From contig VDFB02373365.1 of NCBI GenBank assembly GCA_007258455.2, positions 218,235,765 through 218,299,764 of the forward strand: 64,000 nucleotides of DNA, written 5' to 3'. The stretch is from Sequoia sempervirens (Eukaryota > Streptophyta > Pinopsida > Cupressales > Cupressaceae). Both the position numbers and the translations under genes were made by a program. Positions within the stretch are counted from its first letter, which is position 1. Each line of letters opens with the position of its first letter. The notes beneath the pieces are model-generated. The model worked only from the letters and a program-made list of their open reading frames with translations, did no database searches and was not told the origin of the DNA. This document shows, piece by piece, positions 22,279 to 34,735 of this stretch.

Positions 22279-23540
22279 TGTAACATTGAGGAACCCACTT
22301 GTGGGTCACACTGGGCGTACTAGAAATGTGATATCAAAATGTTTAACCTATTTTAAACAACTAAAATGTAATGGAAAAACATAAAGAAACACCTCAAGAT
22401 TAGCCTAAGGAATTTGTAAATGCAAAGAGAAAAAGTGTAAAGTGATTGCAAATGGTTATACCTTCCATTTGCAGCTGAAACTCCTTGGTTGGCCCTTGAT
22501 TTTGATTTGGTTTGTATGCTCCTTGATGGCTCTTGGTATGGCTAAATGAAATATTTGACTATGTGCTTGAATGTAGATGCAAATGGATGAAATTGATGGC
22601 TAAATGAGTGCAAAAAATGGCAACATTTAGTTGAAAAATGGCTAAGTGTTCCCCAAATGCCTTAGAAGAGGGGGTATTTATAGGAGAATTTGAATTCTCT
22701 AGAGAATTCAATGGTTGAGATTTATCCAACAAGGCCAAGATGGAGGGCTAAGGTGAGTTGAGGACTCACAAGCCCTCACATTTTGACATGTGGAATGTGA
22801 AGTGGATAAAGGTAGGATGATGTGTAAGGGATGTGAAAGGGAGGTACATGATGTGGAGGAAGGACAAGTACCTTCCAAGTACATTGAGAGATGAGAAGAT
22901 TCCTTGGAGGAATAAATATGAATTAAAAATTCACATGCTTGGGAGAATCTAGTGGATAAGAGAGGGTCTCCAAAAAGGTGGGAGTTTGTCACATGTGACT
23001 TGATGTGACAAGTCAAAGATTCTAGAAGATGCATGGGAAAAGAGGATTCTAGAAGGAATAAATGTGAATTAAAAATTCACATGGGGAAGAGAGGAGCCTT
23101 GGATGAATAAAAGGAATTAAAAATTTCTTGGGGATGGGGAGAGTTGACAAGGCTGAATTAGGCTTAACTAATCAAGAATTAGGAAGATAATTAGGGTTAG
23201 TGAGGATTGAAGCCAACTTGCAAAAGTTGGAGGATGTACATCCTAATCAAGGATTAGGCATGTGCACATCCTTAATGAAGAGATTAGGAGATGGATTAGG
23301 ATTAGATGAAAATGACATGTGAGGAATTAAATAAATGTAACATTTATTTAATTCATTTGATGAAAAGGGGATTAAGGAGGGTAAGGTATTTAATTATTAA
23401 TTAAATACCTTAGAGATTTGGCAGAATTAAGGATATTAATTAAATAATAGTAATATTATTTAATTAACTTGAATAAGAGGATGTTTAGATGAAAAGTGAT
23501 AAATTTAGATAAATTAAGTGTCCAAATTTGGATGTCTACA
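22279..23540 (-). repeat. LTR of T2 (5' LTR, minus strand)
   Basis: On the minus strand it starts TGTAGACATCCAAATTTGG and ends CCTCAATGTTACA, 1262 bp. TATAAATA is at 22675-22682 on the minus strand. The A/T palindromic blocks (TTTAATTAATTAAAT) lie at 23320-23500. Flanking 5-mers differ (ACAAA and GATGC), so it is not a simple solo LTR. The interior lies to the left. Short ORFs inside it are not genes. Confidence 0.6.
22675..22682 (-). promoter_or_regulatory. TATA box in T2 LTR
   Basis: The minus strand reads CTATAAATACCCCC. The same TATAAATA occurs in the T4 LTRs at a similar distance from the LTR end, which supports it as the element promoter. Confidence 0.5.
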
Positions 23541-23977
23541 GATGCGTATACAAAAAAGTCAACTATTCCATAGCTAGAACCCAAAATTAATCATTTAAAC
23601 ATAAAAAAATATTAGATTATTTCAGTTAACACATCCACATCATGCCACATTCACCGAGTTAGCTGCGACAAACAAATAAACAAAAAACATCTTACCGAAC
23701 CTCCAAACTCATATTGCAAGTAATGCGATACCACAAAACTCGATGATAAGAAGATCCAAGTTATCAACAAGCAAATCCAGAGATGAACAACACAAAATGA
23801 TGATCTGATGAAGCTATCTAACTGGATAGCCTGTTCCACAAGTAATCTTCCGGTAATACACAATATTCCACTTCATCTTCCAGTATGACTAGATACTAAA
23901 CTACAGACCATGGGGATGACTTCAGTTGCCATCAATGACAACACTAGAAGCCATACGCCAACAAAACATCTGCAACA
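23541..23977. other. Unassigned segment between T2 LTR and S1
   Basis: I see no coding sequence. Short words (CATCCACATCA, AACATC) recall the S1 right LTR, but I cannot align it with confidence. It may be a diverged part of the S1 left LTR, or flanking DNA. Confidence 0.3.
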
Positions 23978-24331
23978 ACTAGAATTACTAGAATTATACC
24001 AATTTTTAATCAAGAACACTAATAGAGACCAAAGAAACACTATCAAAACATAGATCTTCATAATTTGAACAAATCTTCACGCAAACCTCTTAAACTTCTG
24101 ATGGATGGACTAGATACACTCAGTAATAAACCCTTTAGTCCACAATAATTGATCTTCAACTTACAGAACAAGACACCTTCATGACCTTCATAGTTACACT
24201 AGGAACTTGGAATACTTTCTTTTACAATTTTCTCAATATCCTCAACATATACATCCTTCAATACATCAAATGCTAATAGTGTTGACATCAATGACAACCA
24301 CATATCAGCAACACAACCATAACATCCAAAA
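23978..24331 (-). repeat. 3' LTR remnant of S1
   Basis: It aligns base for base with 29788-30140 of the right LTR (CTAGAATTACTAGAATTATACC shared near the start, GACATCAATGACAACCACAT near the end). The terminal TGTTGG has become TTTTGG. The left two thirds of the LTR seen on the other side cannot be found here, so this copy is truncated or rearranged. Confidence 0.75.
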
Positions 24332-24560
24332 ATCTCCCCCTTTCGCATTGATGGAAACACATGATATGACAAAAACCATCAACACAACTACACTTACTCC
24401 CCCTTTGGTTCTAACTCTTTTCCTCAATTTCTCTTCTCCCCCTAAAATGGTTTTTCACATTTTTCTTCTCCCCCTTTGACATCAATGGAAAAGGTAAACA
24501 TTACCTTCCCACATACAAGCTCTAAACCACATATTTGCACATCGAACTACTCCCCCTGAG
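24332..24560 (-). promoter_or_regulatory. Cluster of five polypurine motifs before S1 3' LTR
   Basis: On the minus strand GGGGGAG-type tracts occur near 24334-24343, 24397-24404, 24436-24443, 24467-24475 and 24550-24557, with two of them in the wider context TTGATGTCAAAGGGGGAG or ATGCGAAAGGGGGAG. Multiplied purine tracts just before the 3' LTR are a known Sirevirus feature. The one at 24332-24345 would be the functional plus-strand primer. Confidence 0.75.
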
Positions 24561-24635
24561 TAGCAGCCATGGAAACATCAATCCGGATTAGAATATGATC
24601 ATGAAATACACAGATTGATGTGAATTAATGCATCT

Positions 24636-26424
24636 TTAGTTCAAATTAGGAGGGGTAATTACCCATAGCATCCCTTTGAGATACTCAAAAGTATCCTTTG
24701 GCAACAACTTGGTGAAAATGTCTGAAATCTGTTCTTTGGTAGGTACATACTCTAGTCTGACTTCTTTCTCACTCACTTTTTCTCTTAAGAAGTGAAACTT
24801 GACTGATATATGCTTGGTCTTAGAGTGTAGCACTAGATTCTTTGATATGTCTATTGCACTTGAGTTGTCATAGTATATGGAAATAGGTTCATCATATACT
24901 ACTCTGATATCTTTCAGCATCTATATCATCCACATCACCTAAGTACAATTGTTTGCAGTAGCAATATACTTTACCTCAGCAGTAGCTAGAGAAATGGAAT
25001 TATGCTTTTTGCTCAGCCAAGACACCAACTTCTTCCCTAGGAAGAAAGCACCACCACTAGTACTCTTTCTATCATCTACATCTCTTGCCCAATCTGCATC
25101 AGTATATGCATTTAAAGTAAAATCATCATCCTTGGGATACCAAAGCCCAAAATCAACTATTCCTTTCAGATACCTGAAGATTCTCATAACAACAGTCACA
25201 TGAGACTCTTTTGGATCAGCCTAAAATTTAGCAACCATACATACAACATTCATAATGTCTGGTATGGTATGAGTTAAATAGAGAAATCCACCAATCATCA
25301 ACTTGTACCTTTTTTTATTTTCCTTTGGAGAATCATCATTTTGTTTCAACTTACATCCGGTTACCATGGGAGTACCAATAGGTTTTGAGTCATCCATGCC
25401 AAAATTCTTCAGCAGCTCTCACATATTTGGATTGAGATATGAAGGTCCCCTTGTCTAACTGAGTAACTTTCAATCCAAGAAAGAACTTCATCTCTCCAAT
25501 CATACTCATCTCAAATTCACTCTTCATTTCATCAACAAACCTCATACATAGATTATCATCTCCTCCAAAAATAATGCCATCAACAAAGACCTCAATAATT
25601 AATTCTTTATAATGAACCAATTTGAAATATAAGTTGTCAGCAATACCTTTATTGAATCCAAGCTTGAGTAAGTATTTTTCTAATATAGCATACAAGGCTC
25701 TAGGGGCTTGCTTGAGTCCATACAAAGCTTTCTTCAATCAACAAACCATGTCTTCCTTATCAATCAGTTGAAATCCATCAAGCTATTCAATATATACTTC
25801 TTATTCTAGCTCACCATTCAGAAAAGTTGACTTTACATCCATTTGATAGACTTTATAGTTCTTGAATGAAGCATAAGCAAGAAATAACCTTATGGCTTGA
25901 ATTCTAGCAACAAGGGCAAAGGTTTCTTCAAAATCAATACCTTCAATTTGTGAATACCCTTTACATACCGGTCTTGCTTTATTTCAGACCACTTCACCTT
26001 GTTCATTCAGCTTATTCCGAAAGAACCATTTAGTACCAATCACATTCTTATCTTTAGGTCTAGGAACAAGTATCCATGTATCATTCTTTTCAATCTGCAT
26101 CAGTTCTTCCTTCATAGCTTCCATCCAATGTTCATCATTGCAGGATTCTTTGACATCTTTAGGTTCAATCTTGGAAATTGGGCAATACTCTTCTGCAATA
26201 TTTCTTCTAGTTTGCACTCCTTTATTCTTATCTCCTATAATTTGATTTTCAAAATGATTTCACTTTATATACCTCAGAGTCTTAGGATTCTCTTGAAATT
26301 TTGATTCTTCTATTCTTTCTTTTGCACTTGCACTTGTCTCTGCTTCCTGACTGTCTTGATTTACCAGAACAAAATCAAGTTGTCTTACCGGAACATATGG
26401 CACAATTTGAAGTTGATTTTATGT
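24636..26424 (-). pseudogene. RT-RNase H of S1
   Basis: Read from 26217 downwards: the RT N-terminus (EHWMEAMKEELMQIEKNDTW, KNVIGTKWFFRNKLN), then KALYGLKQAPRALY at about 25735. The catalytic box reads FVDG in place of YVDD (about 25565-25580). The C-terminal RNase H follows (YTDADWA at about 25100, ATAEVKYIA, YYDNSSAIDISKN, TKHISVKFHFLRE). Several stops are present and there is a frame change between 25737 and 25199. The product would copy the RNA and degrade the template. With Asp to Gly in the active site it should be dead. Confidence 0.85.
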
Positions 26425-27489
26425 CTAAACATTCTTCCCTTTGTTTGTATTGTCTTCATCTGAGTCATATCCACAACATCTAGATGATTTAGCAGATTCC
26501 TCATCAACTCTGACATTTGTACTCTCAACCATTTTTCTTAATCTTCTGTTATACAACCGGTAGGCCTTGCTTCTAGTAGAGTAACCTAGAAAGATTCCTT
26601 CATCACTTCTTGCATAAAACTTTCCTACATCATCATCTCTCTTGATGTAACACTTGCTTCCAAAGATCTTGAAATATTTGACAGTAGGCTTATAACCAAA
26701 ACATAGTTCAAAAGGATTCTTACTAGAATTACCATTTACATTTACCCATTTTAATGTGTACACAATAGTGCTGACTACTTCACTCTAGTAGATGTGAGGC
26801 ACATTTCCTTCAATCATCATTGTTCTAGCAACATCCATAATTGTTTTGTTCTTTCTCTCTGCAACACCATTTTGTTGAGGGGTTCGGGGAGCAGACAACT
26901 GTCTTTTGATTCCATGCTCTTCACAGAAGGAATTAAACTCCCTAGAGGTGAACTCACCACCTCTATCTGACCTTAAGCATTTGATTTTCAGACCTTTCTC
27001 AATTTTTTTCATAGCTTTGAAACTTTTGAACTTTTCTAATGCTTCACATTTTTCTCTTAAGAAAGCAACCCATATCATTCTAGAATACTCATCAATAAGA
27101 AGCATGAAGTACCTTTCACCATGAAGACTTCTGACTCTGGAAGGACCACATAGATTGGTATGTACCAGCTCCAACAATCCATTTGAATGATGTTGTTTGC
27201 TCTGAAAAGAAACTTTAGTCTGTTTTCCCATTTGACACTCTTTGCAGATTGTGCTAGCAGGCTTCACTAGCTTAGGTAGAAAACTTAGTACTTGAGTGGA
27301 GCTTATTTTGACAATGTTATCAAAATTCACATGACACAACCTTCTATTCCATAACCAACTTTCATCTACTTGAGTAATTAAACAACTTTTGCTAGCAGTA
27401 TCTAGGTGAAAAATATTACCTTTTGTCTGTTTACCTGAAGCAATTACATTTCCAAAACTTCCATATATCTTGCATCTTCCATCTTTGAA
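26425..27489 (-). pseudogene. Integrase of S1
   Basis: The HHCC zinc site (RRLCHVNFDN, CKECQMGK) lies around 27345-27230, preceded by a GAG-pre-integrase segment. The core has HTNLCGP where HTD is expected (Asp to Asn), an intact LRSDRGGEF Asp, and an intact QQNGVAERKN Glu. The C-terminal part (26763-26425) has the Copia-type FGYKPTVKYFKIFGSKCY and GIFLGYSTRSKAYR. At least two stops interrupt it. Confidence 0.85.
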
Positions 27490-27864
27490 CTAAAGATCAT
27501 ATCCCTTGTCCACCATTTTTCCAACACTTAACAGGTTATGCTTCAAGCTTTCAACATAAAAAAAATCATCAGTGTTATGCTTACCACCAAGACAAATAGA
27601 TCCCCTGCCACGAATTACACAAGCATAATTATCTCCAAATCTTACAACCCCACCGTCATATTTCTCTAGAATTACAAATTTTCTTTTGTCACCAGTCATA
27701 TGATGTGAGCATCCATTGTCAATGACCCACTCATCCTTTTCTTCAATTTGAGTTGCAAAGAGCTTTCTCAACTTTAGCAGATTCAGTAGCCACATGACTA
27801 TTTTCCTTGATAGCAATGAAATCCCAATCACCTTCATTTCCATTATCTTTATCAGACTCATCAT
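27490..27864 (-). pseudogene. Protease of S1
   Basis: WVIDNGCSHHMTGDKRKF at about 27730-27675 is the Copia protease active site with Asn in place of Ser in the D-S-G triad. RFGDNYACVIRGRGSICLGG and SLKHNLLSVGKMVDKGYDL follow, as in the protease and spacer of the family. It would cut the Gag-Pol polyprotein. Confidence 0.8.
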
Positions 27865-27867
27865 CAG

Positions 27868-28799
27868 TCACACATTCTTCAACAAAGTAACATTTCTTTT
27901 GGAATCTATATTTGTAAGGCTTAGATCTAGGAACTCTTTCAGAAACCTTGATGCAAAATGACCTATTTTACTACAAGAAAAATATTTGATAGGCAACTTT
28001 CCTTTATACTTACCTTGTCCTCTACCTTCTTTTTTCACAATTAGTGCTTCCAACTCTTCTACCTCTCTTTATTCATCTTCAAGAACTGTTTCATTTCTTC
28101 CTCATACTTGAATTTATTTCTAGAACTCTCTCCTAGATCATATCTTTGCATGTTTCTTCCAAATACAGTAGCCTTAAATGCAGTTTCAGTCTTAGGAAAA
28201 AAATCACCAAATTCACTCAACTCAAAGGCAACAAGTTTACCAATCAATGTATCCATTATCAAATTTGTCAATGATCTGGTTTCTTCAATAGTATGAGCCT
28301 TTTCTTTGTAGGAGGGAGGAAATGATCTGGGCACTTTAGCCACAATTTATTTCTCATCCAGGGTACCACCAACACATCTAATACCCATAACTAGTTCATT
28401 TACTCTTTTCATAAAAGAAGAAATATTTTCATCTTCACCCATCTTCAAATTTTCATACTTTCCTTTCAAACTATGTAGCTTAGCCATCTTCACATGTACA
28501 TCTCCTTCATACAAAGTTTCCAGCTTCGCCCACATCTCATGAGTTGTCTTCAGACCTAACACATTTATCATTTTTGAATCTATTACAGCACTCAACAAAG
28601 CTTCCATAGCTCGAACATTATTCTCAACCTCTTTAATCTCATCAGCAGTGGAAGGACCATTCTAAGGAATAACATATTTGTTCTTTGTAATTTTCTAGAA
28701 AGGTTCACCAATACACTTCAAATGACACTCCATCCAAGCTTTCCACAATGAGTAATTTTTTTCATCAAATCTAGGATTATACTTCTTGTATGATACCAT
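27868..28799 (-). pseudogene. gag of S1 (UBN2 type) with ruined zinc knuckle
   Basis: It starts at ATG 28799 (MVSYKKYNPRFDEKNYSLWK), followed by a UBN2-type capsid region (TTHEMWAKLETLYEGD, KMAKLHSLKGKYENLKMGE, SSFMKRVNELV). Two early stops lie near 28690 and 28660, others lie at 28347 and 28059, and a frameshift lies between 28343 and 28053. The knuckle reads YFSCSKIGHFASRF, where the first and last Cys are Tyr and Phe. Confidence 0.8.
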
Positions 28800-28840
28800 C
28801 TCAGATCACCTCAAGCTTTTAAACTTCTTCAGAGGAACCT

Positions 28841-28852
28841 GCTCTAATTCCA
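28841..28852 (-). other. Primer-binding site of S1
   Basis: The minus strand reads TGGAATTAGAGC two bases after the LTR end, an eroded initiator-Met tRNA complement. Confidence 0.65.
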
Positions 28853-28854
28853 CT

Positions 28855-30140
28855 TGTTGGAAAAGCAAGGATAGACAACTGAGAGGGGGGGTGAATTAGT
28901 TGTCACATAATATTTAAACCTTTTCAAACTTTACTTAACTCAATCTTAGATTTGATGAATAAACAACAAACCATAAACATTCAACACATCAAAAACACAG
29001 AGAACACCAATATTTTTTACGTGGAAACCCTGTTAGGGGAAAAACCACGGTGGATGTTAATCCACAAGATTATACCCTGTTAAAAGTATAATGAAAAATA
29101 ATGGGAATGCACACACATTCAGGCACACTACCTAGATTTGACTACTCAAATAAAAGAGGGCTCACTACCCAACAATACACAACAATATGGATTAGATCCA
29201 CATAGTATGAGCTAAGAAAATAGCTTCTACACAAGCCTGATTATAGTTCTAGTTAAGCACATAAATCCTTCTTCACTCTTCACTCAAACTTCTTCACACT
29301 TCACTCAATCTTCTTCACACTTCACTCAATCTTCTTCACACTCTACTCTGCAATCAAATGATATTCATACATACGCACATAGGAGCACACCAAACACACC
29401 AAGCACACTTTACATTGATAAAAAAATTGATCTTATATATCCACAACATGAGATTACATCAACAACCTAGTTGGCCAGAAATATAAAAAGTATTTTCAAT
29501 GCTGGCCCAAATTTACAAATACATTTTCAATGTGGATCAAAAAATGTTAGATAATATTAGGATAAGACCCAAAAAAATATTCTCAAGTGTGCCAAACATT
29601 CAAATTTTAATATCCAAGGATCCACAACATGTTACACCCATCATGTCAGCCAAGAACATGAAAACCGGAACATACCAAGAAAAATTCGACCATGAGTACA
29701 CCGATTAATGTGGATGCACAAAAAAGATAGAGAATGATCTAGAAACATCCAAGAACACCAAGAAACAATAAAAAAACATCCACATCAGCTAGAATTACTA
29801 GAATTATACCAACTTTAATCAAGAACACTGATAGAGACCACAAAAACATTGTTAGAACACAGATCTTCATAACTTGAACAGATCTTCATGTGGACCTCTA
29901 AAACTTCTGGTGGATGGACTAGATACACTCAGTAATAAACCCTTTAGTCCACAACAATTGATCTTCAACTTGCAAGACAAGAGACCTTCATGACCTTCAC
30001 AGTTCCACTGGGAACCTGGAATACTTTCCTTTACAATTTTCTCAATATCCTCAACATATACAACCTTCAATACATCAAGTGCTAATAGTCTTGACATCAA
30101 TGACAACCACATATTAGCAACACAACCATAGCATCCAACA
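28855..30140 (-). repeat. 5' LTR of S1
   Basis: 1286 bp. On the minus strand it starts TGTTGGATGC and ends TTCCAACA, with TGTTGG/CCAACA inverted ends, as in S2. It contains a run of three or four CACTTCACTCAATCTTCTT tandem units at 29270-29345. Confidence 0.75.
29270..29345. repeat. Short tandem repeat in S1 LTR
   Basis: The motif CTTCTTCACACTTCACTCAA, about 20-21 bp, is repeated with small changes about three and a half times. Confidence 0.7.
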
Positions 30141-30649
30141 ATATTAATGTCACATTCCCAAGATCTCTCAAGGATGTCCATTATGGATTTAAAGAGGAAG
30201 GAATATAAATATTTATTGGTGATTTCTATTTATTCTATTTATTAGATATTTTTGTGATACTACCATGATGAATACTTGCTATGTTTTATGTGTGAATTTT
30301 TTTTTGAGGAAATTTGTGTAGTAGTTTCATGTTAAGTACTCCATACCTCTCTATGTAACTGCTCTGAGATGTTTTAACATAACTCAACCATACACTCTAA
30401 TAGGGTTTTGTATGTCTGGTATGAGAAAGAATATTCTTTCTTTGCAGATTCAAAGTCCATACAATAGATACAACACCACCTTGGTTATTAATACCCTTGT
30501 GCATCATGTCTATTTGCTACATCAATAAGGATTGCTAAAAGGTATGAAGCCTCTATGAAATAAAATGCAAACTCATCAGTAACTAACAACATAAAATTGC
30601 TATCCATCTCTAAATCATGAAACACTTCTAACTAACAACTCCATCCTAC

Positions 30650-31080
30650 ATCACAATATCATTAATACCACATGCATCCTGCATCCATAAAATCATCAGT
30701 ATATATCATCAACCATCGCATACAACATATAAAAAGCCATACATACATAATATATCACCATCCATCGTATATATTATATATCATCATCCATTGCATAGAT
30801 ATATAAATCAAACATCCATCCATATCATATAAATGCATCAAAAAAGGTACCAAAAAACATGAGCATGTATAAATCATCATCCATAATCATCTCATAAACA
30901 CATAATAAAGCCAAATAAAAATATGATATATCTCATATATCATCATAAAAAATGAGAATGTTAGATACATCATCAAGTAACATGTGTGATATAAAAATAT
31001 TCAAAAAATACATATATACAAAGCCTCTGTTGGGCCGATGAATGTATATACAAAATATCATGTCTATATAAAATCTCTAG
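30650..31080. repeat. Low-complexity CAT/ATA-rich tract of T3
   Basis: The plus strand is built of CATCCAT, ATATATCATC and ATACATA words and is nearly free of G, so its minus strand is rich in ATG/GAT and poor in C. It lies downstream of the PMD pseudogene on that gene's own strand, as does the C-poor tract of T4. Confidence 0.6.
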
Positions 31081-31099
31081 AACAATAAGCACCATATAA

Positions 31100-32900
31100 G
31101 ATCAATTACAACTCAGCCCTGCTAGCTATCTCATGGAGGAGATTCATGCTATTCCTAGCTCTGGTGAGGAGAGGGTTGTGGAATAACTGGAGACTAATGA
31201 GGCTACCTCACAGACTATCCCCATACTCTACACATATCAATGTGCTCAGCTGTCCAAAATAAGGTCATCTCTAAGGCCTTGACACAAAGGCCTCATAAAG
31301 TGTATGATAATACGCACATCTCTACAATAGTTGGTCCCACTCATCTTGGTACTAAGCAAGGGGAATGGAGGAAGCTAATGATATCTCAACTGCCAATCTA
31401 TGCTATTACTATGTAGCCAACTCCTACCCAAGGGCATCTCTCTCCTAAAAAAATCCATCTTTCTTTGTGGTAAGAACAACTTGACCCTTGATAGCCTACC
31501 TTTGTACAATCTTTGTGTCCCTCTCGATGACCCAAGTATCTCTATCTGCAATCAACTAGGCTATCTATGCTATTGCTACTACATCCATCTATGGAGGTGC
31601 ACCATGCAGTGCATGTTGGTCCTGATGAGGCTAATCCTGCTACTTCTAATCACCCTGCTACCTATCACGTCTTGCATCCTAGTCACCCTAATCCCTAGCT
31701 CTATCCAAATACTCCATAATTATATAAAGCCTCTACTTCTCACCCCTCCAACCTATAATACCATCCAATCTCTGCACCTAACCCATGACTAGCACAATGT
31801 TAACAAGATCTATAAAACATAAAGGAATTCAATGAGCCAACCATTGGTCATAGTCTTAGGTAGTCCCCAAATCTACCAAACTTACTGCCCAACCCAATAC
31901 AAATGGGGTAAGTCACCAAAACTTAGCTACAACATTAGTAGATGAGGCCTGTGGCCCCCACACCCTAACCTTTCGAGATGTTCTCCCAAAACATGTATGA
32001 TAATCATTTCCAAAGTGTGTCTGACACTCTCCAAACTAGAAAAGAAGCCAATCAGGTAATTAATGCTCAATAAGAGAATCCACATGGCTTATTAGCCATT
32101 GTGTCTATAAACAATAGGGGATCTACTCCATGTTGTCATGCCATGCTTCATAGCCTAGCCATGGTCTCCAAACGAATGTAGGAATGTCATCAAAAACACC
32201 TTGCTAGTAAGATAGCTTACCTATCCATGTATAATGCATGAAACATGAATATCTATAAGAGTATGGATCCTCTGGATCCCGACCCAAAACAACATCTGGT
32301 CTAGTCACTAGGATATGCTTCTAGGCTAATACGTGCAATAGTATCATGCTAGTGAAGATAGAAATACCTCTGCAATAGGTAACCTCATTCATGTCTCTAT
32401 ATAGGTGTGCCAAAAGACATGGGCCCCAAGCATATCAGGTCCTATGCTCCATCAACTACTCAATGTAGATGCCCAGCCAATAGGAAAATGTTGACCTCTA
32501 TGATTGGGCACCAAAATCCCCATGATCAAGCTTGCTAAGACCATCAATCTCAGATCTATGCTATCAATGAATGAAGACAAGCTATCTTTGAGTCCACTAC
32601 ATGAAGTCGTTGAATTCCAAGTACACGTTGCATGGCCAAAGTACCTTGCCTAACATCATAAGTCACAAGCTCACCATGAATAGCGATGCAGAGAATCCTC
32701 CACACATCCTCTAGTTTAATGTTCACCTCATCAATCAGTAGGTGGAAGGATGACCACTCTGAATGCCATCTCTCTACAAGGGTAGTAATAATGATCCTAT
32801 GGCATTGTATCTTAGGAAAGTAACATACATGACATTGACCTACTACATCTAGAAAGTCTCTCTAAACCTCGAAGAAACTAGTGAGTAAGTCAAATAGCTA
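31100..32900 (-). pseudogene. PMD (plant mobile domain) pseudogene B, antisense in T3
   Basis: On the minus strand LVERWHSEWSSFHLLIDE and KLEDV (32790-32700) match the conserved start of the plant mobile domain. AWGPCLLAHLYRDMNE (32432-32385) and FVWRPWLGYEAW (32180-32145) match its middle and end. These align in order with PMD A at 48168, 48523 and 48796, and the alignment continues to about 31810 (GNDYHTCFGRT against DNDYMAIFSRT in PMD A). At least three frameshifts and many stops are present, so no product is possible. Arabidopsis MAIN and MAIL1 are PMD proteins that act in the nucleus in transposon silencing and gene expression. The role of this copy is unknown. Confidence 0.75.
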
Positions 32901-33935
32901 TTGTGGTCATCACTCTCTTGAATATAGCGGTTTTAGAATGGTTTGCAAACATTCAACCCATGACGTCAAGAATTTTCTAGAAAATCAAATTAAAAACCTA
33001 AGCCTACAAACAAACTAACCAAATCATGCATTTTTTAAAATAGCAAGAATTTTAAATAATAATGGCTCTATTATTAACATTAGCAAACATTTTACATGAT
33101 AGCGGTCTTATTTTTGACAATAGTGGTATTTTAAATGATAGTGGCAAAATTGACAAAAGCGAGTAGATTTCATGATAGTGTACAAAATTGACAAAAGCGG
33201 TCATTTTATAAAGAGAAAAACAATAGAAAACATTTTTAAGCAATAGTGGTGAATAAAATAAAACATTTTAAACGATAGCGAACAAGAAAAATGAAAGCAA
33301 TTGAGAAAAAACAAAAGCAATAAAAAAATACAAATGCAGTAAAATTAGGACAAAAGCGGAAAAATCACAAAATTGTTGCTATCATTATAAAGGCTATCTA
33401 GCATTAATTACACAAAAATGAAAAGATGAAAATAGGAAAGGAAGAGCTACATACTGCAATGCCTGGGCCAGATTGCCTCTCAAAGTCACGAACCACCTTT
33501 GCATGGTGTGGGGCACCCAAAATCCTTGGCATTGTGACTCAACAATTGTAAAAGCAAGATCTCCAAAGGCAATAATTTACTGAGGGATAAGATTGAAAAT
33601 GAGGAAAAATGAACCCTAAATTCATATTTTTAGCCCCCAAAACCATTTTTAACCTTGGAAACCCTCCTAGGTTAAAATTAGGAGCACCCTTGAACATATG
33701 AACCCTAAACGACAACCCTATAGAATAATTTTTCATCCTCTACACATTTGAACTAGAACGAAACCTTGTCACAAGCTTGACTTGAAAAAAAAATTTACAG
33801 CCAACCTCTCAAGGGGGCAACCCAGCATTATATTATCTTTTTGTTGACCGTTGGGTCATAGTGGGGCATATAAAAAATTTTAAATCTTGATCTTAACATC
33901 AAATTATTTGAAACAAAGCAACCAATACTTTTTCT

Positions 33936-33950
33936 CAAAGAGGGGAAAAA
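33936..33950 (+). other. Polypurine tract of T3
   Basis: AAAGAGGGGAAAAA directly precedes TGTAGACATG. T4 has AAAGAGGAGAAATA at the same place on its own strand. Confidence 0.7.
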
Positions 33951-34735
33951 TGTAGACATGTAAAAATGACCTAACACATATCACACATCCTGAATGAAAT
34001 TTTTTCATTATCAACATCATTATCATTAATCTAATTGTATTTCACATCATTTGCATCATTAAATCCTATTTTCCTATATTAATTGAATAATCTTAAATTA
34101 TTTAATTAATTCACTATAGCCTCACCTAATATAACTTTATTCCTCCTAATTAATTAATTAAACACAAATTATTGAATCATGTCACTAATATACCCTATTC
34201 TCCTAAATCAATTAAATTGTTATCATTCATAATTTAATTAAATCACTTTCCCCTTCTCTAAACTTGAATAATTAAATTAATTATTTGACATCATTCAACA
34301 TAGTCAACAAAAAAATATAACTCTATTTGTTAAAGTCAAACTTGACTTGCATGTTCAACTCAAAATATTGATTAATTAATTATCCTCACCCCTTTTATGA
34401 TTGAGAAAATCATTACCACTGATGTCTCACTCTAATTAGCTAACTAGCCCATCTATTTCCTAACAAACTCATCTATTCTTCAATCCCACTAACCAATCAA
34501 CTTGATTTCTTCAATCCCATAGATTATGTGATCCAATTCCCCTAATTATGCAATTAAAATCCTTAACTGAATCAATAACATAGGCTAACTGAGCAATCTA
34601 TTCCCTCAATGGTTCTGAACCATTGATCATGATTTTGCATTATTGCATCTGGATCATTCATCTTGAAACAAGAAATCTATAAAACAATATTTTACCTTCT
34701 CAAAATTCATCTAGAAATTACATAGTGAAGCATTG
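33951..34735 (+). repeat. 3' LTR of T3, interrupted
   Basis: It starts TGTAGACATGTAAAAATGACC, closely like the T1 LTR start on its strand. A/T palindromic blocks (TTAATTAATTAAAC and similar) fill 34060-34390. It is broken at 34735 by the TNT1-like element. The rest of the LTR may continue at 39820-39910, but I cannot verify that. Confidence 0.6.

Larger units (their letters stand above)
23978..30140 (-). mobile_element. S1: Sirevirus-like Copia element, minus strand, degenerate
   Basis: On the minus strand the order is LTR (30140-28855), primer site, gag, protease, integrase, RT, RNase H, repeated GGGGGAG purine tracts, and a second LTR remnant (24331-23978). Integrase before RT is the Copia order. 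Several polypurine motifs before the 3' LTR and a long UBN2-type gag point to the Sirevirus group. No envelope-like ORF follows RNase H. Confidence 0.85.
30141..33950 (+). mobile_element. T3: 3' interior of a plus-strand Tat-like element
   Basis: The interior ends in a purine tract (33936-33950) directly before a TGTAGACATG LTR start at 33951. It holds no gag-pol. From left to right there is unassigned sequence (30141-30650), a G-poor low-complexity tract (30650-31080), an antisense PMD pseudogene (31100-32900), and A-rich sequence (33000-33930). The same order relative to the LTR is found in T4, which supports the assignment. The gag-pol part is missing, replaced at 30140 by S1. Confidence 0.55.

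Noticed and set aside
22279..23540. Solo LTR
   Set aside because: Flanking 5-mers (ACAAA, GATGC) do not match and T2-type leader sequence continues on the left.
24207..24479. Plus-strand ORF of 90 codons in S1
   Set aside because: Antisense of the polypurine cluster region; no counterpart in S2.
31400..31792. 130-codon plus-strand ORF with many Leu, membrane-like
   Set aside because: Opposite strand of the decayed PMD B tail; no motif, and composition follows the tract.
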